A DNA stretch of 64,000 nt from Temnothorax longispinosus (lineage: Eukaryota > Arthropoda > Insecta > Hymenoptera > Formicidae): assembly GCF_030848805.1 (NCBI RefSeq), contig NC_092361.1, positions 20,357,406 through 20,421,405 of the forward strand. The letters are read 5' to 3'. Below are positions 1-13,473 of this stretch, in pieces (positions within the stretch are counted from its first letter, which is position 1; each line of letters begins with the position of its first letter). Made by a program: the position numbers and the translations under genes. The notes below the pieces were generated by a model that was not told where the DNA came from, did not search any database, and saw nothing but the letters and a program-made list of their open reading frames with translations.

Positions 1-3000
1 GAGATATCCAGCTTTAAAACAAGCTTCGAATTAAGCGATACCGATTAGATAACGAAACTGGAGACCATCAGATAATGTCAAGTAGGCGCGTTTTTCGCCC
101 GTCTCCCCTCATCAACACCCTACGTGAAAGCCACAAAGGTCACATTTTGCACGCTATGAGGCACCGCTATTAATATTCGGGGATAGGACAACACCGTAGA
201 TCACCACTCGTTTCATTTAATTACGCTCCAATCGAACGTAAACAATTTCACGGACACACGTCCCACCTTAATCCACACGCGAGCTAACGAGATCGCCGGT
301 GGCGGTCGCCGTCGATCGATAGTGGCCCAACAATTAGCGTTCGATCGTCCTCGTTAACGAAAGTTGGCGTGTGAGCGTCCACTCTCGCGTTATATCGCCA
401 ACGGATTAAGGACGATCGGGATATTTCGCGAAATATGCGCACCTCCTCGCTCTCCTACTCCTCCTCATTACTGACGGCAAGCAATTATTATATCCAGCCG
501 CTATCACGAACTCACGAACATGACATCGCACGGCGATGGTCAACCCGGATCGCCCGCACGCACACGACGACGACGTCCCGCGTGTCTCCGCTTCCACCGC
601 GAGGATCTTTAAATTATTATTTCCTCGCGAGCGCGCGACACACACACCGGCGCGGCGCCGGGGGTCGACACAACAATCACGGCAGTTGGATTATACAAAA
701 TGATATGCTGCCGCACGTTTCGCGGCGAGTCATCGGGGCTTCAAGGATCCTCTCGCGCCGGCATTTAATAAACGTCGTTACATTCCCGGTCACGGCGATG
801 CTAATTTTCGCGCTGTAAAATTTCGCCCGGCCGTTACAAGCCGCGGGGATGACGTTCGATGTCGTGACAGCGGATGGCAAAAACACAACTGGCGCCGCTA
901 TTCCGCCCCGCGGTAACACGTGTTGTCGACTTTAATCACCGCGAAACATCGTTGGCAATGACGATGGCAGCGGGCTGAGTTAATCTATATATATATCTGG
1001 AGCAATCTGGAAGATACGGTATCATTCGCTGACGTCGTTATATCGCGATTAATGCTATTCGACGGGCAGGTTATAACGGTAAACATTGCTGACGCATCGC
1101 GAAATATTGCTACGGAACAGTTCAAGCGAATAATTGTCTATAAGCATAAATAAACGAAAAATTGAGAAAAATATGGTGAACTTAAAATTACTCAAATTAA
1201 TAGCCTGAAATGAGCCTAAAACGAGTGGTATCCACAAATGTGACTTTTCAGTTGAATACTGACAAAATGGATTCTGAAATCAGTTAAGCGCCGATCTCGT
1301 CCGGTTTAATGAGCATAATTCCGTAGGAACGATACTAAATTGTTTCAGGAGGAATATGATATTTTTAACGTTATTTACGTATTGTTTAATAATGTGAAAT
1401 AAAACGCAGCGTTCCTTCCAGGAATAATAATATTCCGAGTAAGAGAAAGAATATTAAACTCTCATTAAACATCATTAAACAACTCTTTATAATGACTCCA
1501 ATTTTCCCTGGTGTGTATATTTCCATCTTTTCCACGAGGAACTGTGAAAAGAAAAAACCAACATCTTTTCATAGAAAAAAAAAATGAATAAAAATTATTA
1601 AAACGATTTATTCAAATTCGTAAGAGAAAGATTTTTCCTTGATTAAATCTTGGAGAAGCGGAAAAGACGAGTCTTGTTTCTCCCTTCAGCTTTACTTGAT
1701 TACAAAAGTAGCTTTCGCGATGGCGTGTTTTCGATTCCCGCGGAATCCTTCGATCGCGTTCGCAGCGGCGTATAATAATCCGAATGGTAGCGTTGTATTT
1801 GTTGCATTTCAACTTGCCGCTTGACCTTCGCGTTGCACTTTGCAATCTGGGATCGATATTTATCTCGGGCCCTCAATTGCGAGCCCGCTATAGTCGCGAT
1901 GCCATTTAAAGCCCTTTTCCGCTCTCGTCGCGGCGTTTGTTCCCGGAGAATGCATTATCCCGTGACGATCGACTTCGGCCGGGTCGCGCGAGTCGGAGAG
2001 CGTTCGATACGAGAAATGGGGAAAAAAGGCCGACGTGGTTTTGCGTGGCCGAAGGGGGCGAACCCACCCAGGCGCGCACGTCGGTCGGTGCGAAGGCACC
2101 CACGGCTCTATATATAGAGCGCGTAGGCCATATACGGCGTACAGCGTATGTCACGTGCCTTCGACGCGTCTTTTTAGTCGATACACGCGCAATCACGCAG
2201 AAGGCTCGAGACGTCAGGTTGCCAACGAGTTCGTTTCAGAGCGCGATCTCGTTTGTTGTAAAATTCGGGATTTATGAGATTTTGAGAGTCCCGCCTTCGT
2301 CCAACTATAATTGCGAGAGATAGACTTAAAATTGAGGTGAGAAAACATTCATAGCGCACCGCTTTTATAGTGCACCGGCAATCACAATTCCGTTTATATC
2401 ATTGATTCTTGAAAGTCGATTTAATTTTGCTTATCTTATAGACCGATTTATATTTAGAACGATCTCAGTAAAACAGTCTCAAGTGAAAGAGCATTCTATA
2501 TGGTAATACTTACAACTTACAACATATAAGAATAATTTTGTTTATTTTACGGATTTTGAAACTTGAAAAATTTAAGTTTGTTAAATTCATTGATTTTTTT
2601 GTTCGATGAGCCAACAAGTGTCCGGGAAAAAGACATTTTGATAACGTATCGTTTTGGTGACAATAGCAATGAGTAATGATCTAGAATTCTAGATTATAAT
2701 GTTCAAAATTGGAAACTATGATTTCTGTTTACTTAATAAATCCTATTTTAATCTGTGAGACATTGAGTGCCAATGAAAGATAGACGTTTCGATAATGCAC
2801 AAGTACGAATGTACCGTAACAAAGACTTACAATAACTCAGAGTGCGCTCGTTCTAAATTAATTCAAGGTAATCTGATCCATCTCTCGCGACTAATCGCTT
2901 TAATTAAAAGCAATGAAGCAATTATAGCCGGACGATCTCTCCTCGAATATTAATTATTGTACATTGGGAATAGCGTAAAACGCACGATAGATTTCCGTGC

Positions 3001-6000
3001 TCGCGTACGGAAATCGGGAGGTCCGTGAGACTTATCAATTTTTCATGCCGAGAACGGAGGGATGCTATACCGCTAACAATAAGTCTGGCGTATTTCATCG
3101 CGTATTCGAGGTAAGCGCAATATTCCACCGCATTCCGGCAAACATATCGAAATTATTTCGCTATTGATTTCGGCCGGTTAAACTTGCGCCAAGTTGATAC
3201 GGGGTCAAAATTTATGCGAGTTAACTGGGCGTGCATAATTTTCGTTACGTACCTACAACGACGACGGGGAACTAATTGGAGCACCGGCAATATGACGACT
3301 CCAATTAGCGAGCTGCAGGTAACGCGAACACGCGCGGTTTCCCGCAAGTTATCTACAGCCCTCCTTTATTCACATCTCGCACTTTCGTTGTCCCCGAGGG
3401 CAACGAAAACTTTAAGGACGCGAGGACCGACGCGACAAACTTCGACTTCGACCGAAAGATACTTTTCGAATAAGCAGGAATCCCGAAACTACGATCTAAA
3501 TCTAGATCGGGAGGGACTCTTAATACGTCCTATAAATAGACGTATGTGAAAAAGTGTTCCGAACGTTGAATAGAAGCTTTCGAGGCGTTTCGCCACTCAA
3601 CGAAGTCTAATTGCCATAAAATCGAGTCGAATTAACGGAGGTTCTTAAGTCGGAAAGACAATTCCGTGGAGCTCGAACTTCCTCGCAAGACCAATAGCCC
3701 TGCCGCACCCTACTGAGCGCAATTCCCTCTTCCCGCGAAACTTTTCGTGAACTTTTAAGAAATGTATTAAACTGCATTTCACGGCAAGCGCGATTCTATA
3801 GTTAATCTGTCTGCAAATCTAGTCTTTTTAAGCGGAACCAGCGGAACTTACATTATGCCGTTTGCATCGTTGAAACGTTCCCCGACGTAACGTTAATTAG
3901 CGCGCTATTAATTAGATGGCCCGCGTTGTACAAAATATTTACACGATCTTTGTATTTCGCTGTAATTTATTCAATTTGTTAAATTAAATAAATTAGAAAA
4001 ATTAAAATTAAACAAAATGAACTTATCGATTAAGCTAAAAGTCAAGCAAAGTTTAAAAGGGAATTAAATTCAATTAAAGTAATTAAAGATTGAAGGCTGA
4101 TATCAATGACGATGTCCGTCATGCCGGAGACACAAATTAATTTTAATTAACAAATGCGGCTGTCCCTCCCTCCCTCCCTCCCCCCTTCTAGATTATCACG
4201 TCCTATAACACGACTATACAATATGTAAAGGCAAGTTTAGGTGGCGACGCAGAACGGTGGCATTACGTACGTAATACCCGTAATACCCGGCGTGTTCTAG
4301 ATGTTTTAGTCACCGACATCGATCCCACCAGGTGTAGTAACGGCGTGTTGTAAAAGTATGTGACGGGGCGTCGACGACAACCGTCACGTCGCGATGTCGC
4401 TGTCGCCCGACATGCTCGCGAGCAAAACGAGTAATCGACACGCGCGCGAGTCGCGATAACGCGAGGATATCGCGGAATAATTCGGCTCGGAATCCAGAAG
4501 ACAAAAATGGGCTCGCAGCTATCGCCCGTGCACGAATCCGCGTTTGTCGTCGGCGTACGGGGGCATTCCGGTGAATAATTCGAAGAGTTCCGAAGTCGGC
4601 CTTCGGAAAAGTTGCGAAGGTATAGAGACTTGTGCGGTTGCCGCTTTAGTCCGGCTAACGCTGAATGTCGCCGGGTCGCGTCGCCAAGAAACGAAGCAGC
4701 CCGTGAGACGTATAACGGGCTTTATTTGGGAGAGGAGACTCCAATTACGGTTGGCGTTGATGGCTTATCTCTCCGGAAAGACGAAAAGGTGAATAATTGA
4801 CGAGAACATCGCTTTCCGTTTATCAGGAGATTTATAGATATCCTTCTGGATGAAAACAACGATCGACGTCTCGTTAGTCCAATTAGTAAAAAAAAAACTT
4901 ATGGAACGTCTTCCTGATCGACGTTGGGAAATCGAGGTTGATACGATAGCCGTAAGATTATTCGAATAATATTAATGATGGGTTCTAGAGATTCTGTCGA
5001 GAGCCCGTCTGCAAATGCAACAAGAACGCACTGGGGCGTGCGGCTCGACCTGGGAAGAAGTGGATCAGAAGCACGGATGCGTTACAAATGCGCCACGATT
5101 AATACGAGTACTCGGCAGATGCCTCGACATATCTCGGAAAGCAACACCGTCTAAAATCATATTTACCGTACGACTAATGTATATAATAATACGGTGCTTA
5201 ACGATGTAAGACATGTAACAAGATTTTTAAGCGATAATAATTGCCTCTTCCTTCTATTTACTTATACCATAATGCAAAGTTACTTGTGCAAAATGATTTT
5301 TAAGAGAAAGATAATACTGACTGAACGAAGAATGCAAAAAAGAATTGAAAGGTTGTCGCATTTGTATCGTTATCACAGATTAGATACGCAGAACGTCAAA
5401 ACGCTGCAGTCAATATCGAGAGATTTCGACGACCTTGAGTAATTATAATCTCTTTGAAAGATTTAGTCGGCAGATACACGTCACGACGGACAAAGCATAA
5501 CTATGCCGTGAGACTATCACGCTCCTATGCGTTGCCCAGTTCAACGTAGTTGATGTAAGCCAAGGTCGTCGATTAGCAAGCAAGCCCAATTGAAACGTTC
5601 GTAAATGCAACGTTGACACTTCATGAATTAGAAAGCGAGGAAAGTTGGAGGACCTCTGGTTATAAATAGCCTCCACAACTATCTCTATTCAACGGCTTAA
5701 TCGTCATACAGGATAAAAACATTGATTGCATCAATTCAGCAATGATGATTGCGCAATTGAATATCGAGTGATTGTCAAATTAAATATCGAAGTTGTTCTC
5801 TTCGAAAACGAGGCAACTGATTTGAATTAAATTCTTGTTCGCTGATATCTCGCAGATAAGAAATCTATAGACAACGAGCATTTGGGAAAATACGATAACG
5901 TGATAACGCTATTTCGAGATGCTACGATGGGTAAACTTAAATAAAGTTAACATCGGGTGGTATATCGCGTGACGCCGTGACCTCCTGAGATAATTGTGAG

Positions 6001-8917
6001 CAGGTAGACGGGTGGTTGATTAGATTAAATGGGCAGCTGGATAGTCGGCAACTCTAGATCCAAATGAGGTAGAAGATAGGTTGCCATAACAGTTGATTAG
6101 GTCGATACATAGCAGACAATGTTGAGCTAGTATTAAACGTAATTGAATACTTCTTTTAATGAGACATCAATTAGTTTCGCTTCGGGCAAAAACAGCGTGG
6201 TCAAGTGGAAATTTTCTACCCGATTAAATGAATATTGAACGCGCATCGAAAAATTAATGCAACGCGACAAATTGTCATCGTGATTTCACAATACAGAGAT
6301 TTTATGATGTAATACACGATGAAAAATTACAATGTTATGTATCATTCAACGCTTTTCAAAAATTAAATTGCAAATTGCAAATAAAATTATCAAAACAATT
6401 TGTACAATATAACATCAATATTATTCATTTATTTACAAACTATTTTTAATTAAAACAAAAATAAAATCTGTGAATAAAATATACTTTGCGTTTTGTGAAT
6501 GTTCGTGTCAACGTATACACACAGATAAAATCTCACGAGGCAATTAAATAATACTACGCACTATGCTCGAGAGATTATTCATATGACTTTGCGTTATAGA
6601 CTTACCTGCAATTCAGACAGTCTCGCAAACTTCCTCATCTAACGTCCTTCATTTGCGCGAATCTGCAACAGGCGACATACATTCCCATTGTAGAGTCTCG
6701 AAAGACAAAGTTTTCGAACAGCAATCTCGTTATTCATGCTGCTTCATATACATTTTCAGTGTCAATTTAGACACAGTCAAAAATTACTTCAAATTCAACG
6801 CAACGCAATAAGTTACCAGTGGATTTTACGAGTTATATCGTCTTTCATGCATCTATGCCCTGCAACGGCCGAAGGCATAAGTTTAATAACCGTTATTGAT
6901 TTTAATCCGTCACGTCATATAAAGGGACGCACGATGTCATCGTATGGGCTGTACTCATTATCGACTAAAACGAACTACGTCGAAGTAAATTAGGCTTTAT
7001 CTCTTTTCTCCCTGATAGATTGAGTTCAATTAACGTAATAACTTGATATAATCTGATTAAACAAAAAATATAACCTACCTAATATTAGGCAAAAATGATG
7101 AATTTTCAATAATTAAATTGTATACAATTAAATATTTCAATTGTCAATTTTTTAAAATTGTTTTTCGATATATTTCGAAATTACATTCAATATTCGTGTA
7201 ATGTTATAACATCTAATATATTATAATTCATTTAATATCAAATTATCGAGTAATTATGATATCAATTGCATATTCGAAATTAATCTAAGAAAAACGATAC
7301 AGAGTTAATTCCTACGTTTTGTTATTATACATTTATTTGTGATACGAAATATTTCGAACACTTATTACATTAGTTCCAGACTAGCTTAAACAAAAAATAG
7401 CGCAAGGTATAATATTAGCTTATCTCAAGGCAAACTATTTTAATAAAAGGCTAAATATAATCGACTTATGATCTTTATGCAATATCCTTAGTAAAAGTTA
7501 CCCAAGCGAACGAAATCGCAATTGAACTTTATTAAGAGATAAGTACTCGCGAGGCGGTAAATCTTTTTACGCAAGTTTTTACTTCGTGCGTTATCGCGTC
7601 CGGTTGCAGCTTCATTAACGCGCCATGTAAAAACGCGAATACCGCTAGGAACGAACGAAGAAAGGGGAAAAAAGAAAGAAGAATGTATCGCGGGGTAACG
7701 CGAGACGGAACGAGGAAACGGTTGCAAATTTTCCAGCCACCCTCACATGCAATTTCGTCCCTCTCAAGCACGTAAAAAACAAAAATACGGAAAGTTCGCG
7801 CGTTGCGCCCAGAGAGAGGAAAAAAAACTGGATCGACGCGTTTACCGACTCTACGGCGGTTTCACGCTGTACGGCGGTAGACACAAGGAATTGGCAAGTT
7901 TTAAAAAAAGTTAAAGTTCACGTTACAATGTTGGCGAATCGATATTCGAGCACCAAGCCTCGAAGCGAACGGTATACGAGAACTTCTTAACCAGTATTAT
8001 GTCCATGAAAATGTAATAACTAAAATAATATTAAAATTGTGGGATAATTATAGAATAACAATTCGAAACGCGTACTCGTTTAAAGAATTCTTTTTTGTCG
8101 GTGAATATCTTGGATAAGGTTTGAAATTTTCTTCTCGTCGAAGAGAAGAATGTTTGCTGCGTGCGCATGTCCACATGAAATATCGACTCTTTCCCGCGGT
8201 CTAATAAATTAACATCAAGTAGATTATCCTTGAAATTAACTATCGCACCGGGCGGCTCAAAATTAATATCGACCGCCGCCTCGAGAGTGGAAGGATTCCA
8301 GGGGAATATTCTCCTTGTGGAATATTCCGGCAATATTTGCTTTTTCAATTATTGCTACGAAATCAGCAAATATAAACAGCGCCGATGGGAAGTCGCATCG
8401 GTATTACTTATTTATTTTATCAATTCCAGAATATGTTTCCACCATCAAACGGGAAACAGTCTCTCGCGTGCGTTCTTGCTCTGAAATGTTCTGAGGTTTA
8501 CACAACGAGTTCAAAATTCTTATAAGTAAACATTTAATGTTCCCGCTGAGAAAATGATAGATCGCGTCAAAGTTGATAACTCAATTAGCAACTGGAAATA
8601 CGAAGCGGCTCATATTAGACGTACTTACTCACCGAAACTAGACGGACTATAATAAATTATTTTCTCAAGCCGTAAACGTCTTAAAGTGACAGAGATAAAT
8701 TATTTCAATATGATTCGAGAAAATATACACAATTTCCTAGGTATATCGAAAGATATATTATAAATTCCTTCGCGTAAAATGTGACGTGTGGGATCGATTA
8801 GTAAAAAAAAAATCCACAATTAGATATTATTTGCAGATCGCGCGATCAGGCAGCGGCACGAAGCGACGGTTATCCTGACGGCTATCGGAGCCGAGATCCG
8901 ACCTGCCTGGAGCAACA
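1..8917. other. Gene-poor stretch with no supported gene
   Basis: I see no open frame on either strand with coding character or plausible splice partners. The open frames present are short and overlap in opposite frames. A CpG-rich patch lies at about 250-960 and another at 1850-2260; the second contains a TATATATA core near 2107-2116 inside a perfect palindrome and a CACGTG E-box near 2152. A TATAAATA string occurs near 3527. None has a transcript I could attach to it. A (TCCC)n-type pyrimidine run sits at 4163-4185. The rest is AT-rich unique-looking DNA, plausibly intron or intergenic. Confidence 0.5.
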
Positions 8918-9004
8918 ATGACACGCGCGTCTCACGCGCGAGCGAACCCGTCGACGGGTGTCCGTGAAGCCGAGCCTTCGGCCAGGCGGGAGCTACGGCT
9001 CTAC
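8918..9004 (+). other. Possible 5' leader exon (ATG to GTGAGT donor)
   Basis: A CpG-rich segment begins ATG at 8918, stays open for 29 codons and meets a strong donor (CTAC|GTGAGT) at 9005. It could be the first exon of the PY-motif membrane protein at 10.3-13.5 kb. Its phase (0) does not fit the coding frame after the best downstream acceptor (at 10289), where it would hit a stop at 10353. If joined it would therefore be a leader carrying a short upstream ORF. It could equally be unrelated. Confidence 0.25.
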
Positions 9005-10389
9005 GTGAGTATTGTACAATGAGAAATTCAATTTGGAGCGTTGGAATTCCGTGTGAACCGCGTCGCGACGTGAGCGCGACTCGACTCCGTAAAAAGGCGT
9101 CTCGCGCGAAATCACGCTGCCGGCGACGCGCGACGCGACGCGATCCGGGATTTTATCAGCTGTAACGGAAGCGCAGTGCGAAAGTGTCTCCGTTTAACGG
9201 TCGAAGCGCACCGCTAGACGGAAACAACAATACACGCGGCCAACAACCGCGATGTCTGTCGGCGTCGCGCCGAGTCGAATTCGAATTTACGAATTCTTTT
9301 CTGCTAATTAAATTCAGTCGGTTTAAATGCCTATTCTTGTCATGTCTAACTGTAATACTGCAATATAAAAAAAAATACAACGTAAGAATTTTTCTCTCTG
9401 TATATATTGTATATTCACTTAGCAAAAACAAACGAGAATGTAAGGCATGAGCTCGTAAAAAATGATCCAATCTTTAAGATTGAGAAAGAAGTTGTGCGCT
9501 ACCATTTTCTTACGAATCTTTTTGCAAGCATATCTCCGTGCAACAGTGTAATAACAATAAACACTTTTTTCAAAACGCAAAGAGGATTAATCTAAAATTT
9601 ATGTCCTCAAGTACAAAATTGATTTTCTCGAGCTTTTAAGAAAGTGGGTTAGAAAGTCATTGTTCAATTTCATTTATCCATTGATATATGTAAATATTAA
9701 GATCCAACCAATGTGTGTGCTTGTTAGCATTATTTATAATAAGATAACAATTAAGATATTAATATTTAAATTACATCATAAGACAATTATAGAATAACAA
9801 TTCGAATATTAATTTAGAGAATCTCTTTCGCAACAATTAACAGATTAAGAGAAAATCTTATACGTGGTCACAATTTAAAAATTGCGGTATGCGAAACGAC
9901 ACGAAAATTGAAGACGAACATCCTGCATATTTCCAGGTCTGAGGTGCGATTTGGCTACGAGGATCCCCCCGAGCGATCTAACCGGTCGTAATGCGAAGTC
10001 GATCGTGCTCGGGGGGGAGAGGAGAGAGGCTTGCATCCGATGGGCTTTTCCGAGAGGCGTTTCCGGAAACGATACATTCCTTTTCGAGACGATCGCAACG
10101 GCGGAGCAGCACGGATGATCGAGATTCTTCCGATCTTCGCGTGCGATAACGATCGACAGTAGCATGTGCAACGCGTGATCATCGCGTCGACCTCGATCCA
10201 CGAGATCACTCTGACGAGCCTAACGGGGCGATTCGAGAAATAGCTACAGCTCTAAAGAGGGAAAAGAGGAAAAAATAAATTAATCTCAGCGGCGCCAAGC
10301 GCCAATTAGCCGCGATCCAATGCTATTTGCGAAAATCGGGCGGAGACAGGATTAGCATCGACGACGTGCGGGACGGCGAGAATAAGATA

Positions 10390-13300
10390 ATGCAAAAGAT
10401 AGCGGTGATGGCCGCGGTGCAGAGGGCCCACGGCTATCATAACGGCAGCAACGCTTACGGGGATGCGAGTAACGCCCCGCCGGAGCATAACGGCTCCTCG
10501 TCGACCAGCAGGAGCGGCCGCTTCGACGCGGATCTGCACGGCAATGTTAACATCCTTCTTGGCGGGTGAGTAACAACCGCGCCGGCCGGACAGATGCGCT
10601 CCGACAGCCACCGCTCGCAAAATATAGGCGGAAGATATCTCACGGCGAACACGCCTAATCCCGAGCTCTTTGAAAAGAGACGCGCGTCGTTCTCGCACCA
10701 CCCGCCCTGGTCCTTTAATCCTCCGACGGATCGTATCCTGTACGTCAAATAGATCGTTGCATGTACGAGACACCACTCAAAAGTACTCAATTGCTTAGAT
10801 TTAGATATCCGGTGGTTGAAAATTCAATGGTTGTTCCGCGTGAAGCAGCATGAGAGATTCGATCTGTGAGTCAAAACTTGGCAAACTTGATAGCTCTGAA
10901 GAAAGATGACGTTGCTCTCTTTGAAATTTGAAACTTTTCCTCGTCACAAAAATCCTACGATAGTTTTCGTAAAAATGTCTATCTTAAACTCACAAATATA
11001 TCAACATAAAATTTATATTGGCATGATATATAAATAAAAGGAACATTATATAAATTAATTTTCACTATTTGCGTCCCAAAAATTTGCAAAACATATTCAC
11101 GGAGTTTGATAATAAATGTTCCGCAAAGTAAAATTGAGTTCGGTATTCGAGGAGACAGAGAACTTTCAATAGAAATGCAGAAAAATTTAAAGTGCCATTA
11201 TTAAATCAGAGAGTAATGAATTCTTGTCTCAAGTTACTTTATTAGAAATTTAAGATAAGAAGATTTATGATAAATAAATGTTAATTAAATGGTTATCGCA
11301 ATTACACTGGTAACGATGCATTATGCATATATGCATTACGCATGCATTTCGATGACAAGATATTTATTTTTCAAATTATCTACCACAATAAAATTCTACA
11401 CGTATAAAACGAAGAAGAACGTTATCTTTCGAATTAACACCTGTCAAAATATATATAAGAGTACATCTATATATAAATGGACAATTCGTTCAAAAATTAA
11501 CAAATGGATAATCCGATATTTTTAATCGGAATTATAAAAAGCCGATCAATTATTATCAATGACATCCGGCTATTATTGATTGGACATTATTCTAATGTCA
11601 ATCGGCTTTTCATAATTCCGACTAAAAATATCGGATTATCCATTTGTTAATTTTTGAACAAACTGTCCATTTCTCTGAGTGTATTTTTTAATGCAGTTCT
11701 TTTCTTTTATTAAATCGCTATAAAAAGTTGACCCGTCAAAATGCAGCAGGTGTTAAAAGTGACCGTTTTGTACTTCGCCGCGTTTAAAAATTTCTGCTCC
11801 CTCCGGAGGGAAAACCGCAGCACGCTCACTTTTTCACCAGTCGCCCGCCCTTTATGGCAGCCACGCTTTTTTCCTCGGGCGGGCGTATACGGGCACCTCC
11901 CAGCACAAAAAGCACCGTCTAAACATCGTCTATATTGGTTCGCTTTTAGCGCCATGATCAGCGGTGTGATCATGATGGTCGTGCTCATATGCTACTGCTG
12001 TCACAAAAACGTCCGGAAGCATCGACCGCAGGAGTACTCGCAATATTGGAGAGCCGAGCCGGACATTCACAGTCTAGAAGTCTTCACCATGGACACGCAC
12101 GTAAGCAACATTTTCGATCGGAAGATCACTCTAATCGCAGATATCCAATTTCTCGACAAAATCGTTAAGTAAAACTACTGAAATTGAGAGAAGATATATA
12201 AGAAATCTTAAATATATTTTATATGTAAAATATTTTAATTTTTATATTGTCTTTCTTAATAATAACAGCAACATTTAAAAAAAATTCCATATCTGCTGAT
12301 GATTAAAATAAATTTTAAATCCAATCATATAAATTGTCAATCCAAAATTTATCGACATGTAACCGTTTACCTACACGTCTGACATTCAGTCCACGGGAAG
12401 TCTTTTATTTCCCCGATGATGTAAAAAGATCTCTATAACGAGATCTCGCAGGATATCTCTCAGATCTGGGACATTTACAGTTCCAAAAATATTATTCGCC
12501 AGATCTGAGGTATATCCTGCGTAATGTTACATGAAACTACTCTTAAATCATATAGGTACCACTTACACTTACACTCGACACAATAACGCGCGCACCGCGA
12601 CTCGCTTATTTCCACATGCCGACCTTTTACGCAACCTCTCGCAGTCGCTCACCTTTGTGGTTATATATACGCCCGCAATTAAATAAAAATTCGCGTATCT
12701 CGCGGAAACCACGCCCTCGCGTTACACGTAAAGGCACACGAGCGCGAGAAACATCGGCTGGAAATTGCTCGCCGCAATGCGACAACGTGCATACTTCGCA
12801 CCTTCAGACCTAGCGACCGTCTCGAATACAGACGCGACGTGATACAAGAAACGAGATAAAAGGAACGAGAAATAAAGCGCAATATTATCAATCATAATAA
12901 AACATTAAACAAATAAAAATATAAATGTTATATGCAAAGAAAAGTAGATCTACATCTATGTCATTATGATTAAGATATAATACACATTGCAGATATAAAA
13001 AATATGAAAGATAAAACATCCGTCCTTATTATGTGGACGAGCTATTGATGTGACGAGCTATTATTCATTTTGAATTTTTACATATTCATTTTTTATTCCT
13101 AATATTTTATTCCAGTATTTCATAGTTATTTCTTTAACGATTCCATTTCTTTCAACAGTGCATCGAGAGATCGGCAACGTCTCAGGTTCATCAAGAAGAG
13201 GGAGTGCCCACGTCTCTTCCGCCATGCCCCGTGACTTCGGGCCCGCCGCCGGCCTACGAAAGCCTCATCTTCGACCCTCGGGCACTGCCCTCGCCAACCG

Positions 13301-13473
13301 ACAAGAAGGACGAGTCTGACGATCCCGGCAGTATTATCTCGCCCCCGATAAGCAGCTTGCCCACCGAGTCGGAGGCCAACAGGATCAACAAGCGGGAGGA
13401 TATCCCGAGGGACGATCAGGGCTTACCTTCGTACGAAGCCGCCCTAAAATTAGAAGCTGACGGCTACGTTTAA
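10390..13473 (+). CDS. Single-pass membrane protein with PPxY and LPSY motifs (Commissureless-like adaptor)
   Basis: Three exons, 10390-10565, 11950-12100 and 13159-13473, join in phase (donors GTGAGT and GTAAGC; acceptors TTTTAG and CAACAG) to give 213 residues ending in TAA. A hydrophobic segment at about residues 60-76 is followed by Cys and basic residues, as in a type III/Ib single-pass protein. The tail holds GPPPAYE (PPxY at 139-142) and LPSYEAALKL (198-201 onward). Such PY motifs bind WW domains of Nedd4-family ubiquitin ligases; Drosophila Commissureless, which sorts Robo to endosomes, has the same two-motif layout and a very similar LPSY segment. I infer a Comm-like sorting adaptor; the family name is uncertain. 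The frame stays open upstream of this ATG to 10279, with an acceptor-like site ending at 10289 and coding-like composition, so the real N-terminus may lie in an unseen upstream exon. Intron 1 carries a palindromic element (11475-11672). Confidence 0.72.
11475..11672. mobile_element. Palindromic MITE-like element (about 72-bp inverted arms)
   Basis: The left arm from 11475 and the right arm ending at 11672 are reverse complements over about 72 bp with roughly four mismatches; both begin AAATGGACA. The centre (about 54 bp) is itself partly self-complementary. There is no coding capacity. It lies in intron 1 of the PY-motif membrane protein gene. The exact ends and target duplication are not clear. 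Confidence 0.75.
12447..12521. repeat. Short inverted repeat in intron 2
   Basis: CGCAGGATAT...CAGATCTGG is matched by CCAGATCTG...ATATCCTGCG about 30 bp further on, an imperfect hairpin with 22-24 bp arms. It could be the remnant of a fold-back element. No other function is visible. Confidence 0.5.

Noticed and set aside
2100..2260. Core promoter with TATATATA and E-box
   Set aside because: The TATA string lies in a short palindrome and no transcript or initiator at the right distance could be identified; kept only as a note in the region description.
8031..8348. 105-codon minus-strand open frame
   Set aside because: No recognisable family, no splice partners, and the complementary strand is also open over part of it.
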